Notes: generated by a model from the sequence alone, not told the origin. DNA of 64,000 bases from Luteibacter aegosomatis (GCF_023078455.1 NZ_CP095740.1:62001-126000), one strand, 5' to 3'; shown: positions 19,446 through 29,751, counted from the first letter of the stretch. A program made the numbers and translations.

Positions 19446-19510
19446 TCGCGCTCGGTTTTAGCGAGCGTTCTGGGTTAGCATCGACGCTCCACGACGGGAG
19501 GGAAAGATCG

Positions 19511-20476
19511 ATGCGGTTTCGTACGATGCTAGGTTGCGCCCTGCTGGCCTTCGCGGCGGCAGGCACGGCACACGCCGGAAATCCGGTCTTCCCGGGCTGG
19601 TACGCGGATCCCGAAGCGGCCATCTTCGAAAACCAGTACTGGATCTACCCCACCACGTCGTTGCGCTACAGCGAGCAACAGGGTTTCGATGCGTTCTCGT
19701 CGCCCGACCTCGTGCACTGGACGAAACACGCCAAGGTGCTCGACATCAAGGCGATCTCCTGGGCGAAAAAGGCGCTCTGGGCGCCGGCGCTGGTGAACAA
19801 GGACGGCAAGTACTATTTCTTCTTCGCCGCCAACGACATCCAGAGCGACAAGGAAATCGGCGGCATCGGCGTGGCCGTGGCCGACAAACCCGACGGCCCC
19901 TTCAAGGACCTTCTCGGAAAACCGCTGATCGGCGCCTTCCACAACGGCGCCCAGCCGATCGACCAGTTCGTGTTCCATGACGACGACGGCACCTGGTACA
20001 TGATCTACGGCGGCTGGAAGCACGCCAACATCGTGCGGCTGAAGCCGGATTTCACTGGCGTGGAGCCGATGGCGGACGGCACGGTGTACAAGGAAATCAC
20101 GCCGGACAAGTACGTCGAGGGTCCGTTGATGTTCAAGCGCGACGGCCATTACTACTTCATGTGGTCCGAAGGCGGCTGGACCGGCCCGGACTACTCCGTG
20201 GCCTACGCCATCGCCGACAAACCCACCGGGCCCTTCAAGCGCATCGGCAAGATCCTCCAGCAGGATCCGGCCATCGCCACCGGTGCCGGCCATCACTCGT
20301 TGTTCCACGTGGCCGCCGACGACAGCTGGTACATCGTCTATCACCGCCATCCGCTCGGCGACACCGACGGCAACCATCGCCAGGTGTCCATCGACCGCAT
20401 GGTGTTCGACAAGGACGGAAAGATCCTGCCGGTGAAGATGACCAACGAGGGCGTTCCCGCGCATCCGCTGCGCTGA
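19511..20476 (+). CDS. Glycoside hydrolase family 43 (arabinosidase/xylosidase-type), exported
   Basis: 321 residues; ATG preceded by GGGAGGGAAAG. Signal peptide MRFRTMLGCALLAFAAAGTA cleaved after AHA. Five-bladed propeller hallmarks: the catalytic base in GWYADPEAAIFENQYWIY, the central Asp in QFVFHDDDGTWYMIYGG, and the acid Glu in YVEGPLMFKRDGHYYFMWSEG. GH43 enzymes cleave arabinose- or xylose-containing plant polysaccharides. Monocistronic. Exact specificity not assigned. Confidence 0.88.
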   Translation: MRFRTMLGCALLAFAAAGTAHAGNPVFPGWYADPEAAIFENQYWIYPTTSLRYSEQQGFDAFSSPDLVHWTKHAKVLDIKAISWAKKALWAPALVNKDGKYYFFFAANDIQSDKEIGGIGVAVADKPDGPFKDLLGKPLIGAFHNGAQPIDQFVFHDDDGTWYMIYGGWKHANIVRLKPDFTGVEPMADGTVYKEITPDKYVEGPLMFKRDGHYYFMWSEGGWTGPDYSVAYAIADKPTGPFKRIGKILQQDPAIATGAGHHSLFHVAADDSWYIVYHRHPLGDTDGNHRQVSIDRMVFDKDGKILPVKMTNEGVPAHPLR

Positions 20477-20497
20477 CGCGCGGGAAGCCCCGTCGTC

Positions 20498-21937
20498 TTA
20501 CGACCGGGTGTCGTCGACGATCTCCACCTCGGGGAACGCGCGACGCACGCACTGCACGTAGTCGCCGTCCTTCAGCGCCGAATGCGCGGTCTGGTAGGTG
20601 ACGAGCTTGCAGCCCGGTTCCTGGGTCCAGTTGTTTTCCCAGTAGATCGGCAGGGCGCCCGCGCCGTTCTCGGCGAACGCCTTCATGCCGCGGCAGCCGA
20701 GCGTCTCGTTCGGCTCCAGCGGCACGCCGAGCTTGGCCGCGAAGGCGCGGTAATAGGTGATGCGATTGGCCGACGCGGCATGCTCGGGGCCGGTGCCGCC
20801 GCATTCGACGCCGCCGTTCATGATCATCGTGGTGACGCCGAAGCCCGGCGAGCGACCGTCGGCCAGGTCGGCGGCGTTCGGCTGCCAGGTGCCGTCGATC
20901 ACGTGGAGCATCGAGGGCTTGGGCGGCTGCGGATAGGTGTAGAAGAAGCTCGCGCTGGCCAGGTTGAGCCAGGTGTTCGCCACGCGCTCGGGTGAATCGA
21001 GCAGCACGTGCACGTCGCCGTACATGGCCTCGGAGAACGGGCCGTAATTGAAGTGGTACGACAGCTGCTTCGCGCCGCGGCCGAAGTAGCTCTTGTAGCG
21101 ACCGTCGGGCCAGGTGCCGCACGGCCAGGCCTCGGTACTCCAGCCGTCGGCGCCGCATTCGCCGTTGTAGCCGCTCTTGGTCTCGTCGAAGCCCATCTCG
21201 CGCACGTGCATGAGGCCCTGGCGGTATTCCTCCTGTTCACGCCACGACTCGTGGCCGCCGGTTTCCTGCGCGAAGTGGGCGAACATCGTCGCGAGCGTCT
21301 TGCGGCAGACGGCGTCGGCGTCGCGTCCGTCGTCGTAGTCGGCGCACATCGACGGGAACTTGGCCACCGCCTGGAGGAAGCCGTGATAGGTGTACTCGGG
21401 CTGGCGCAACGGGAACAGGTAATCGAACGTGGCCTCGTCGACGATCGATTCCACGCGACGCACGTTGGCCGGGTTCTGCGGCCGGCCGGGGTTCACGGCT
21501 TCCACCGTGGCGTTGTCGAGCGTTCGGACGGAGCGGCGCACCGACTGCATGAGCGGGCTGGAGGTCAGCGCGGCCTCGTCGGCGAGCAATCGGCTCAGCA
21601 GCACCTTGCGCGGCTCGCCGGGCGTGCCGGGCCCGTCCGGGTTGCCGGGGCCGGGGGGCGGGGGCACGGGTTCGGTGGGGCATCCGGTGGGGGTTCCCGT
21701 GGCGACGCGCTCCCACGAGGTATCCCATGGGTTGGGCGCGCTGTCGACGTTGTCGGGGGTGTGGCCCGGCGGGGTCCACCACTTGGCGCGGTAGGTCTGG
21801 TCTTTCCAGTTCACCACGCAGTTCTCGACATAGATTTGCGAAGAATCGTAGTCGAGGGCGGCGGCGAGAGGAGAGATGAAAGCCGAAGCGACGGCGAGAG
21901 CCACGCAGAGGGCGCGGCGGCGGGAAGGGGGCGTCAT
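20498..21937 (-). CDS. Secreted GH19 chitinase with chitin-binding domain
   Basis: 479 residues from [11 protein letters not shown], with AAGGA upstream. Signal peptide to about residue 27 ([14 protein letters not shown]), a CBM5/12-type chitin-binding module at ~36-78 ([10 protein letters not shown]), a Pro/Gly linker at 87-108, then a GH19 domain. The catalytic acid is Glu225 in [12 protein letters not shown], followed by [16 protein letters not shown]. It hydrolyses chitin by an inverting mechanism, as in fungal antagonism or insect/fungal biomass use. Convergent with the GH43 gene. Confidence 0.92.
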   Translation of the reverse strand: MTPPSRRRALCVALAVASAFISPLAAALDYDSSQIYVENCVVNWKDQTYRAKWWTPPGHTPDNVDSAPNPWDTSWERVATGTPTGCPTEPVPPPPGPGNPDGPGTPGEPRKVLLSRLLADEAALTSSPLMQSVRRSVRTLDNATVEAVNPGRPQNPANVRRVESIVDEATFDYLFPLRQPEYTYHGFLQAVAKFPSMCADYDDGRDADAVCRKTLATMFAHFAQETGGHESWREQEEYRQGLMHVREMGFDETKSGYNGECGADGWSTEAWPCGTWPDGRYKSYFGRGAKQLSYHFNYGPFSEAMYGDVHVLLDSPERVANTWLNLASASFFYTYPQPPKPSMLHVIDGTWQPNAADLADGRSPGFGVTTMIMNGGVECGGTGPEHAASANRITYYRAFAAKLGVPLEPNETLGCRGMKAFAENGAGALPIYWENNWTQEPGCKLVTYQTAHSALKDGDYVQCVRRAFPEVEIVDDTRS

Positions 21938-22176
21938 GACGGCATCCTTGGCTCGTGTTGAAGGCGAAACGTGCTTGCCACAAGGGGCAAGAGTCACGCT
22001 ATCAGCGAACACCGCCGCTCGACATGGAAGTTTTCTGAAAATCCTTTGCGAATAAGCTCATAGAGCGGACGAGCGGTGTCGGCAAGCGCGTGAGACACTT
22101 GATGAGGATCGACATTTCAATCCGCAAGGAGGCGTTAGAATGGTTACCGGTGGAACCATCCCGGGGAGTTAGCAGC

Positions 22177-22761
22177 ATGCGTTATGAGAAAGGCCACAAG
22201 GAGCAGACCCGCCAGAAGATCATCGAGGCGGCCTCCGAGCGGTTTCGAGCCGACGGTATCGACGCGGTCGGCGTGGTCAGCCTGATGAACGACGTCGGGC
22301 TCACCCAGGGTGGTTTCTACAATCACTTCGGTTCGAAGGAAGATCTCGTCCGCGAGTGCGTGGCCACCGGTTCGAGCGCTTCGGTGGAGAAGATGTCGTC
22401 CAAGGTGGCGGCGTCTCGCGGCGAACCCTGGCGCGCGCTGGTCGCTGCCTACCTTTCGGCGGAACATCGCGACCATCCGGAAACCGGTTGCGTCGCCGCC
22501 ACCTTGTCCGGCGAGATGGCGCGTCGCCCGGACAGCACGCGCGAAGCGTTTACCGACGGCTACACGGAAATGGTCGAACTCATCATGTCCACGCTGCCCG
22601 ACACGGTTCGCGGCAAGCGCCGCCGCACGCTGGCGATGACGGTGTTCGCTTCGTTGGTGGGCAGCATGTCGCTCGCCCGCGCGGTCGCCGACCCGGGCCT
22701 GTCCGACGACATCCTCTCGCTGGGGCGTCAGTCGGCCCTGGAGTTGATCGACGCGGGCTGA
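22177..22761 (+). CDS. TetR-family transcriptional regulator
   Basis: 194 residues from ATG MRYEKGHKEQ, preceded by GGGGAG; an upstream ATG at 22090 would add 29 non-conserved residues. N-terminal HTH: RQKIIEAASERFRADGIDAV then LMNDVGLTQGGFYNHFGSKEDL. C-terminal ligand domain of the TetR_C group with PETGCVAATLSGE, common in regulators of reductases and pumps. The 240-bp upstream gap is unusually AT-rich near 22025-22060. No adjacent obvious target in the same direction. Confidence 0.9.
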   Translation: MRYEKGHKEQTRQKIIEAASERFRADGIDAVGVVSLMNDVGLTQGGFYNHFGSKEDLVRECVATGSSASVEKMSSKVAASRGEPWRALVAAYLSAEHRDHPETGCVAATLSGEMARRPDSTREAFTDGYTEMVELIMSTLPDTVRGKRRRTLAMTVFASLVGSMSLARAVADPGLSDDILSLGRQSALELIDAG

Positions 22762-22851
22762 TCGAAGGTTCGGCGATTCCTAACCGTGTCGTGACCTGGC
22801 ATCGCCAATGAATCGGCTCCTACCGAGCGGGGTGCGGCCGTGTGGCGGCTC

Positions 22852-23772
22852 CTAGCGTGCCGGTACCGGCGGCTTGCCCATGGCCGCCGTCTTCTCCGCG
22901 ATCTTCGCGCGAATGGCCGGCAGGGCGGCGAGCGCCGCGCGTTCACCCTCCAGGATCGCCACGTTTTTCTGGTCGAAGTCGGTCGGCCCGATCTGGCCCA
23001 CCTTCGGGCGGATCACCACGTCGGCGCGAGAAAGCTCCTGCTCGGCCAGCTTGCGTCCCATGATGGTGATCGACTGGCCGACGATGCCCACCATGCTGCC
23101 GGGATTGTTGCCGTCGGGACGCGCGGAGATGTCCACCGCGATGACGATGTCGGCGCCTAGCTGGCGCGCGGCGTCCACCGGTACCGGACTCACCACGCCG
23201 CCGTCGACGAAATGCCTGCCGTTGATCTCCACCGGCTCGAACACGCCGGGAATGCTGCTCGACGCGCGCACGGCCTGGCCCGCGTTGCCACGGATGAAGA
23301 CGGCGCGCTCGCCGTTTTCCAGTTGGGTGGCGACGGCGGCGAAGGGTTTGGCCAGTTTCTCGATCGGCCGCTGGCCGAGCAGCTGGTTCACGTAATCCTG
23401 AAGTTTCTGGCCCTGCACCAGGCCGCCGGAGAAGAAGCGCACGTCGCGGATGCTCCCCTCGTCGAGGGCGAAGGCCTGTTCCTGGAGACGGAAGGCGTCC
23501 ATGCCGCTCGCGTAGAGCGCACCCACCACGCTGCCCGCGCTGGTGCCCGAGACCACGTCGGGATGGATGCCACTGGCCTCGAGCATCTTGATGACGCCGA
23601 TGTGCGCGAAACCCTTGGCCGCGCCGCCGCCCAACGCCAGGCCGATGCGTGGTTTGGCGGCGAGCACGGGCACGGCCGTGTCCGGCCGCGTATCGGCCTT
23701 GTGGCCTCCGCAACCGGCGAGCAGGACGGCGAGGAACGGTACGAGCCAGGAACGGACGCTGCGCGGGGTCAT
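22852..23772 (-). CDS. Patatin-like phospholipase lipoprotein (RssA-like)
   Basis: 306 residues. Lipoprotein signal with lipobox LAGC (SWLVPFLAVLLAGCGG), the reason for choosing this ATG. Patatin domain: oxyanion motif GLALGGGAAKGFAHIG, nucleophile GTSAG, and catalytic Asp in FVDGG. Expected to be a lipid-anchored acyl hydrolase with a Ser-Asp dyad at the envelope. Downstream of fbp on the same strand but separated by 181 bp that contain a palindromic repeat, so probably independently transcribed. Confidence 0.88.
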   Translation of the reverse strand: MTPRSVRSWLVPFLAVLLAGCGGHKADTRPDTAVPVLAAKPRIGLALGGGAAKGFAHIGVIKMLEASGIHPDVVSGTSAGSVVGALYASGMDAFRLQEQAFALDEGSIRDVRFFSGGLVQGQKLQDYVNQLLGQRPIEKLAKPFAAVATQLENGERAVFIRGNAGQAVRASSSIPGVFEPVEINGRHFVDGGVVSPVPVDAARQLGADIVIAVDISARPDGNNPGSMVGIVGQSITIMGRKLAEQELSRADVVIRPKVGQIGPTDFDQKNVAILEGERAALAALPAIRAKIAEKTAAMGKPPVPAR

Positions 23773-23861
23773 GGATGGGGCGAATGGGAAGGCTGGTGGA
23801 TGATCGGACCGCGCGGCGGCGCCGGGCGGGCGTAAAGGTGGCGGAACACGGGCGGTATTCA

Positions 23862-23939
23862 TCGCCGATACGATCGGCTCCAGCGGCGAGGTCCGAATGA
23901 CCTGCCTACCGAAGGGGTGGGAGCCGATCGTATCGGCGA
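23862..23939. repeat. Inverted repeat of the TCGCCGATNCGATCGGCTCC family
   Basis: Perfect 20-bp arms at 23862-23881 and 23920-23939, separated by 38 bp. The right arm is part of a longer unit (ACCGAAGGGGTGGGAGCCGA then TCGTATCGGCGAA) that recurs at 26699-26731 with one base changed; the left arm is a shortened copy. Lies between fbp and the patatin gene. Confidence 0.82.
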
Positions 23940-23953
23940 AACCCGCGGAGCGA

Positions 23954-24979
<1,026 letters not shown>

Positions 24980-25013
24980 CGGGACGGGCTCTGGCGCGAA
25001 AACGTCCATTGTA

Positions 25014-25045
25014 GGGGCTGCTGACAGCACGTTGTCAGTAGCCCC
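25014..25045. repeat. Hairpin in the fbp/GST divergent region
   Basis: GGGGCT-G-CTGACA pairs with TGTCAG-T-AGCCCC around a GCACGT loop. It begins 35 bp upstream of the fbp start and could be an operator for either gene or a structured leader of fbp. No further evidence. Confidence 0.4.
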
Positions 25046-25215
25046 CCTCCATGATTTCCCTACCGAGCCACCGGGAGGGGACCCGCATGTATCGCTTCCT
25101 TGAACGACTTGCCGACCTGTACGCGCCGCTGTCCCGCTGCGGCCTGATGACGGACGGACCCGTGCCGTGGGACCGGCTCCGCGCCACCATCGACGAACCC
25201 CAGAGGGAGAAAGCC

Positions 25216-25854
25216 ATGAACAGCCAGCGCATCGTTTTCCATCACGCGCCGCACAGCCGCTCCACCAGCACCTTGATGCTGCTGGAAGAGCTGGGTGCGC
25301 AGTACGACATGCACCTGCTCAATCTCTCGGCGGGCGAGAGCCGGCGCCCGGCTTTCCTGAAGGTCAACCCGATGGGCAAGGTGCCGGCCATCGTGCACCT
25401 GGGCAGTCTGGTGACCGAACGCACGGCGATCTTCAGCTATCTGGCCGACCTGTTTCCCGAAGCCGGGCTGGCGCCGGGACTGTCCGACCGGCTGCGCGGT
25501 CCCTATCTGCGCTGGCTCGCCTTCTACGGCAGCTGTTTCGAGCCGGCGGTGATGGATCGCCACCTCAAGCACGCCCCCGCGCCGCTGGCGTATTGCCCCT
25601 ACGGCGATTTCGACACCGTGCTGGACATGGTCCGCACGCAGCTCGCCACGGGGCCGTGGCTGCTCGGCGAACGCTTTACGGCGGCGGACATCCTTTGGGG
25701 CAACGCGCTGGAGTGGACGATGGGCATGGGCCTGGTGCCCCGCGAAGACGTCTTCGAGAGCTACGTGGCCCGCCTGTCGGCTCGCCCGGCCATCCGCCGC
25801 GCCGCCGACCAGGACGCGGCCCTGGCCCGCGCGCAGAACCGCGCGGCCGCGTGA
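25216..25854 (+). CDS. Glutathione S-transferase family protein
   Basis: 212 residues from [13 protein letters not shown], preceded by an excellent AGAGGGAGA site. Thioredoxin-like N-terminal domain with the glutathione-site Ser region [15 protein letters not shown], cis-Pro in MGKVPAIV, and [15 protein letters not shown]; all-helical C-terminal domain with [15 protein letters not shown] second in-frame ATG at 25087, also with a strong site (GGGAGGGGAC), would add 43 residues with no GST similarity. Conjugation or isomerase role in the cytoplasm; substrate unknown. Confidence 0.87.
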   Translation: MNSQRIVFHHAPHSRSTSTLMLLEELGAQYDMHLLNLSAGESRRPAFLKVNPMGKVPAIVHLGSLVTERTAIFSYLADLFPEAGLAPGLSDRLRGPYLRWLAFYGSCFEPAVMDRHLKHAPAPLAYCPYGDFDTVLDMVRTQLATGPWLLGERFTAADILWGNALEWTMGMGLVPREDVFESYVARLSARPAIRRAADQDAALARAQNRAAA

Positions 25855-25923
25855 GGACGTGGCCATGGGCGCCCGTGACCTTCATCGCTTCCCGCGCGCC
25901 GCGCGGAAAGCGATGATGCGCGG

Positions 25924-26628
25924 ATGCGCCGCGCCGATCGCCTGTTCCTCATCATCAACGCCCTGCGCGGGCGCCGCACGGCCTTGCCCGCGCGGCAACT
26001 GGCCGACATGCTCGAGGTCTCGCCACGCACGGTCTATCGTGACGTGGCCGATCTCCAGCTCTCCGGCGTGCCCATCGAGGGCGAGGCCGGTGTCGGCTAC
26101 ATGCTGCGCAAGGGCTCGGACATCCCTCCGCTGATGTTTTCCGCCGACGAACTCGAAGCCCTCGTGGCCGGTACGCGTTTCGTTCGCTCCTTCGCCGGCG
26201 AACGGCTGGCGCGCGAGGCGCAGTCGGCGCTCATCAAGATCGAGGCGGTGCTGCCACCCGAGCTGCGCGAGCGCTCGGCCAAGTCGAAGATCTTCGCGCC
26301 CATCTGGCGCGATCCCGAACAGAACCGCATCGCCGCGATGCTCGACTGCCTGCACGAGGCGGTGCTGGGGCGGCGCGTACTGTGCCTGGCGTACCGGGAC
26401 GTCGAAGGCCGCGCGAGCACGCGCGAGGTGGAGCCGTTGTGCCTGTCGTTCTGGGGCGGTTCGTGGACGCTCGGCGCCTGGTGCCGGCACCGGCAGGCGT
26501 TCCGCAACTTCCGGCCGGATCGTGTGGAGAGCTGCAAGGAGTCGGGGGAGACGTTCGCGGATCTGCCGGGGCGCGACCTGCAGGCGTACCTGGATACGAT
26601 GCGCGTCTACTACGCCGGGTTGGAGTGA
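25924..26628 (+). CDS. YafY-type regulator: DeoR-like HTH plus WYL domain
   Basis: 234 residues. N-terminal HTH RRADRLFLIINALRGRRTAL followed by QLADMLEVSPRTVYRDVADL, then a WYL domain (RVLCLAYRDVEGRASTREVE; PLCLSFWGGSWTLGAWCRHR), which binds ligands or nucleic acid. It lies 69 bp after the GST gene on the same strand. YafY-type regulators next to GST or glyoxalase genes are frequent, so it may regulate the GST. Confidence 0.88.
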   Translation: MRRADRLFLIINALRGRRTALPARQLADMLEVSPRTVYRDVADLQLSGVPIEGEAGVGYMLRKGSDIPPLMFSADELEALVAGTRFVRSFAGERLAREAQSALIKIEAVLPPELRERSAKSKIFAPIWRDPEQNRIAAMLDCLHEAVLGRRVLCLAYRDVEGRASTREVEPLCLSFWGGSWTLGAWCRHRQAFRNFRPDRVESCKESGETFADLPGRDLQAYLDTMRVYYAGLE

Positions 26629-26642
26629 TGTCGCGGTCGTGA

Positions 26643-26731
26643 TTCGCCGATGCGATCGGCTCCCACCCCTTCGGTGGCAAGGTTTCGATAGCCCTGCTAC
26701 CGAAGGGGTGGGAGCCGATCGCATCGGCGAA
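26643..26731. repeat. Inverted repeat with 33-bp perfect arms, GGGTGGGAGC family
   Basis: Arms at 26643-26675 and 26699-26731 are perfectly complementary over 33 bp with a 23-bp loop. Each arm carries TTCGCCGATGCGATCGGCTC followed by CCACCCCTTCGGT. This is the complete two-unit form of the element seen truncated at 23862-23939. It lies between the WYL regulator and the DUF885 gene. Confidence 0.87.
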
Positions 26732-26813
26732 GGCCGCGCGCCATGACCCATGGCGGTGGAGCGGCATCATGGCCGGTGCGATCATCGGGCCTTTCCCCGT
26801 CACCGGAACCCTC

Positions 26814-28538
26814 ATGTCCCCCTGGCTCCGCACCCTCGCCCTCGCCGGCTTCGTCGCCGGTACCGCCCATGCCTCCACCGCCGACGACGCGTTCAAGTCG
26901 ATCTACGAAAAGGAATGGGCCTGGCGCAACGGCCAGGCGGGCATCCTCACCTCCGGCGAAGCGCAGCCGGGCGGCGGCCGCCTGGACACCGTCGACGCGG
27001 CGAGCCAGGACAAGCGCCTGGCCTACTGGAACGACGTGCTGGCGCAGCTCGACCGCATCGATCCGAAGGCGTTGAGCGATGGCGAGCGCATCAACTTCGA
27101 GATCTATCGCGAGCAGATCCGCAACCTTGCCGCCGCGCAGACGTTCAAGCAATGGCAGATGCCGTTCAACAGCGACTCGGCGTTCTGGTCCGACGTGGGC
27201 TACGTGCTGCAGGGCGACAACCTGCGCACGGTGCAGGATTACCGCAATTACATCGCGCACCTGAAGCAGGTGCCTGCCTGGATGGACCAGGAAATCGCCA
27301 ACATGCGCCTTGGCCTCGCGCGCGGTTTCACGGTACCGCGCGCCGTGCTCGATGGTCGCGACGCTTCCATCGCCGCCGTGGCCGAGCTGACGAAGCCCGA
27401 GGACAGCGCGCTCTACCGGCCCTTCGCCACGCTGCCCAAGACGATGCCATCCAGCGACGCCGATGCCCTGCGTGCGGAAGCCCGCCAGGCCATCGCCGAA
27501 GGCGTGATCCCCGCCTACGCGAAGCTCCTGGCTTTCTTCCGCGACGAATACGTGCCGAAGGCGCGGACGACCTTGGCCGCCGAATCGCTGCCCGACGGCA
27601 AGGACTACTACCGCCAGCAGATCCGCGAGTACACCACGCTCGACCTCTCGCCCGACGAGATCCATGCCATCGGCCTGCGCGAGGTGGCGAAAATCCACGC
27701 GCAGATGCTGGATACGATGAAGGAAACCGGTTTCAAGGGCGATTTCCCCGCGTTCCTGCAATTCCTGCGTACCGATCCGCAGTTCTATGCGAAGACGCCC
27801 GACGAACTGCTGATGCGCACCGCCTGGGTCGCCAAGCAGGTGGACGCGAAGCTGGGCACCTATTTCGGCCTGCTGCCGCGCCAGCGTTTCGCCATCGAGC
27901 CGGTGCCGGCCGACATCGCGCCGTATTACACCTCGGGCCGCGGCGGTGCCGACACGTACCTGGTGAACACCTATGACCTGCCGTCGCGTCCGCTGTTCAA
28001 CATGCCCGCGCTCACGCTGCACGAGTCGATGCCGGGCCACGCGCTGCAACTGGCCCTGTCGGCCGAGCAGCAGGGCCTGCCGCCGTTCCGTCGCGATGGC
28101 TACATTTCCGCCTACGGCGAGGGTTGGGCGCTGTATTCGGAATACCTCGGCAACGAGATGGGCATCTACCACACGCCATACGAACGCTTCGGCTATCTCA
28201 CCTACCAGATGTGGCGCGCCTGCCGCCTCGTGGTCGACACGGGTATCCACCACAAGGGCTGGACGCGCCAGCAGGCCATCGACTACCTCACCCGGAACAC
28301 GGCGCTCAGCCAGCGCGAGATCGCCAACGAGGTGGATCGCTACATCAGCTGGCCGGGGCAGGCGCTGTCGTACGAACTGGGCTACCTGAAGATCCTCGCG
28401 CTGCGCGAACGCGCGGAGAAGGAACTGGGCGGCAAGTTCGACCTGCGGGCGTTCCACGACACGATCCTCGCCCTGGGCTCGGTGCCGTTGCCGGTGCTGG
28501 AGGAGCGTGTCGACGCATGGATCGCCTCGCGGAAGTGA
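26814..28538 (+). CDS. DUF885 family exported protein (metallopeptidase-like)
   Basis: 574 residues from ATG MSPWLRTLAL, which starts a signal peptide ending GTAHAS; an earlier ATG at 26769 would bury it. The family's hallmark metal-site motif HESMPGH begins at His403, with EGWALYSEYLG downstream, so a zinc-peptidase-like fold is likely. DUF885 proteins are periplasmic or secreted and mostly uncharacterised. Length is normal for the family (~600). Monocistronic. Confidence 0.86.
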   Translation: MSPWLRTLALAGFVAGTAHASTADDAFKSIYEKEWAWRNGQAGILTSGEAQPGGGRLDTVDAASQDKRLAYWNDVLAQLDRIDPKALSDGERINFEIYREQIRNLAAAQTFKQWQMPFNSDSAFWSDVGYVLQGDNLRTVQDYRNYIAHLKQVPAWMDQEIANMRLGLARGFTVPRAVLDGRDASIAAVAELTKPEDSALYRPFATLPKTMPSSDADALRAEARQAIAEGVIPAYAKLLAFFRDEYVPKARTTLAAESLPDGKDYYRQQIREYTTLDLSPDEIHAIGLREVAKIHAQMLDTMKETGFKGDFPAFLQFLRTDPQFYAKTPDELLMRTAWVAKQVDAKLGTYFGLLPRQRFAIEPVPADIAPYYTSGRGGADTYLVNTYDLPSRPLFNMPALTLHESMPGHALQLALSAEQQGLPPFRRDGYISAYGEGWALYSEYLGNEMGIYHTPYERFGYLTYQMWRACRLVVDTGIHHKGWTRQQAIDYLTRNTALSQREIANEVDRYISWPGQALSYELGYLKILALRERAEKELGGKFDLRAFHDTILALGSVPLPVLEERVDAWIASRK

Positions 28539-28540
28539 CA

Positions 28541-28560
28541 TCGCGGACCCTGTCCGCGAA
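28541..28560. repeat. Solo REP-like unit (TCGCGGACCCTGTCCGCGAA)
   Basis: A 20-base palindrome-like unit starting directly after the DUF885 stop. The same GCGGACCCTGTCCGCGAA core occurs in both arms of the large palindrome at 30670-30827. It could form a transcript-end hairpin. Confidence 0.6.
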
Positions 28561-28594
28561 CGGGATCGCGAAGGGCTACACCAAAAAATCTAGT

Positions 28595-28623
28595 TATGGA
28601 GTAGAATCGGTCACAACTCCACA
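28595..28623. promoter_or_regulatory. Xre-RES promoter and autoregulatory operator
   Basis: TATGGAGT (28595-28602) and ACTCCACA (28616-28623) form an inverted repeat, 7 of 8 matching, with half-site centres 21 bp apart (two helix turns). The -10-like TAGAAT (28602-28607) lies between them. Repressor bound here would block RNA polymerase, as expected for an autoregulated toxin-antitoxin operon. The downstream SD AGGTGA (28623-28628) overlaps the right half-site. Confidence 0.6.
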
Positions 28624-28636
28624 GGTGAAGCCGAAG

Positions 28637-29038
28637 ATGCGCCCCGCCATCCATGCCGAACCGAACCACGCCGCCGACCTCGGCGGCCCGGCCCTCAGGG
28701 CCTTCTTCGCGCTTGCCGAGCACTGGAAGCTCAAGGCCGCCGAGCAGCGCACCCTTCTGGGCGATCCGCCCGAATCCACCTATTTCAAGTGGAAGAAACA
28801 GCAGGATGGCGCTCTTTCGCGCGACGCGATCGAGCGCATCAGCTACCTGCTCGGCATCTGGAAAGACCTGCAGATCCTTTTTCCCGACCCCGCCCAGGCC
28901 GACGCCTGGGTGCGCAAGCCCAACCAGGCGGCCCTGTTCGGCGGACGCTCCGCGCTCGATCGCATGCTCTCGGGGAACGTGGCCGACCTCTACGTCGTAC
29001 GGCAATACCTCGACGCCCAGCGCGGTTGGAACGGATGA
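28637..29038 (+). CDS. Xre/MbcA/ParS-type antitoxin (DUF2384)
   Basis: 133 residues; ATG 8 bp after AGGTGA. Residues ~20-80 form the Xre-like helix-turn-helix region (LRAFFALAEHWKL ... SRDAIERISYLLGIWKDL). The C-terminal MbcA/ParS/Xre toxin-binding domain carries WVRKPNQAALFGGRSALDRM. It neutralises the RES toxin encoded next and should repress its own promoter. Stop and next start overlap (ATGA), the typical translational coupling of such pairs. Confidence 0.9.
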   Translation: MRPAIHAEPNHAADLGGPALRAFFALAEHWKLKAAEQRTLLGDPPESTYFKWKKQQDGALSRDAIERISYLLGIWKDLQILFPDPAQADAWVRKPNQAALFGGRSALDRMLSGNVADLYVVRQYLDAQRGWNG

Positions 29039-29733
29039 GCGCGCTGCCGCCGCAGCGGCGGATCCGCTGGACCCAGGCCTACCGCATCGTACCCAGCCGC
29101 TTCCCGCCGGTGGGGCTGTTCGATCGCATCGCCGATCCGGGTGACATCGACGCGGTGATGGCCGTCGAATCCCTCACCAACCCGCGCCTGCGCGACGAGA
29201 TGGGCGCGCTCAGCCTCGTGCCGCCGTCACGGCGCGTCTCGGGCCCGGGCACGACGCCGATCATGGCCGCCTTCGCCCACATTCCGCCCGAAGGCAGCCG
29301 TTTCTCCGATGGCCATTGGGGGGTGTTCTACGCGGCGCACAGCATCCCCACCGCCATCGAGGAGACGGTATTCCATCGCGAGGCCTTCCTGGCCGCGACG
29401 AAGGAGCCGCCCACCGACGTGCAGGTGCGTTGCTACAAGACCGCCGTCAGCGCGAGGCTGCACGACATCCGCGGCGGCTGGGGCGCCGAACACGATCCGG
29501 ATTCGTACGCCGCGAGCGTGCGGCTGGCGCGCAGCCTCCGCGACGACGGCTCCAACGGCATCGTCTACGACAGCGCGCGGCATCCCGGCGGCGAATGCGT
29601 GGCGGCGTTCTACCCCGATGTCGTGGCGCCCTGCGTGCAGGCCGAGCACTTCATCTATCGCTGGAACGGCAAGCGCATCGAGGCGGTGCTCAAGGTCACC
29701 GCGGTGGAGCGTGGTTTGCCCCCGAAAGCCTGA
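29035..29733 (+). CDS. RES-domain toxin (NAD+-degrading)
   Basis: 232 residues. RES domain named for conserved Arg-Glu-Ser: RF at 89-90 followed by GHWGVFYAAHSIPTAIEE (Glu109/Glu110), and Ser180 in GIVYDSARHPGGEC. Characterised members deplete cellular NAD+ by phosphorolysis or hydrolysis, arresting growth until the antitoxin is restored. Paired with the upstream antitoxin in the standard order antitoxin-toxin. All key residues are present, so the toxin looks functional. Confidence 0.92.
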   Translation: MSALPPQRRIRWTQAYRIVPSRFPPVGLFDRIADPGDIDAVMAVESLTNPRLRDEMGALSLVPPSRRVSGPGTTPIMAAFAHIPPEGSRFSDGHWGVFYAAHSIPTAIEETVFHREAFLAATKEPPTDVQVRCYKTAVSARLHDIRGGWGAEHDPDSYAASVRLARSLRDDGSNGIVYDSARHPGGECVAAFYPDVVAPCVQAEHFIYRWNGKRIEAVLKVTAVERGLPPKA

Positions 29734-29751
29734 GGAGGTACGGTCGGACGG

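Noticed and set aside
22796..22857. GGCTCCTACC...GGCTCCTAGC region after the TetR gene as a REP element
   Set aside because: Repeated GGCTCCTA motifs are visible but without a convincing inverted pair.
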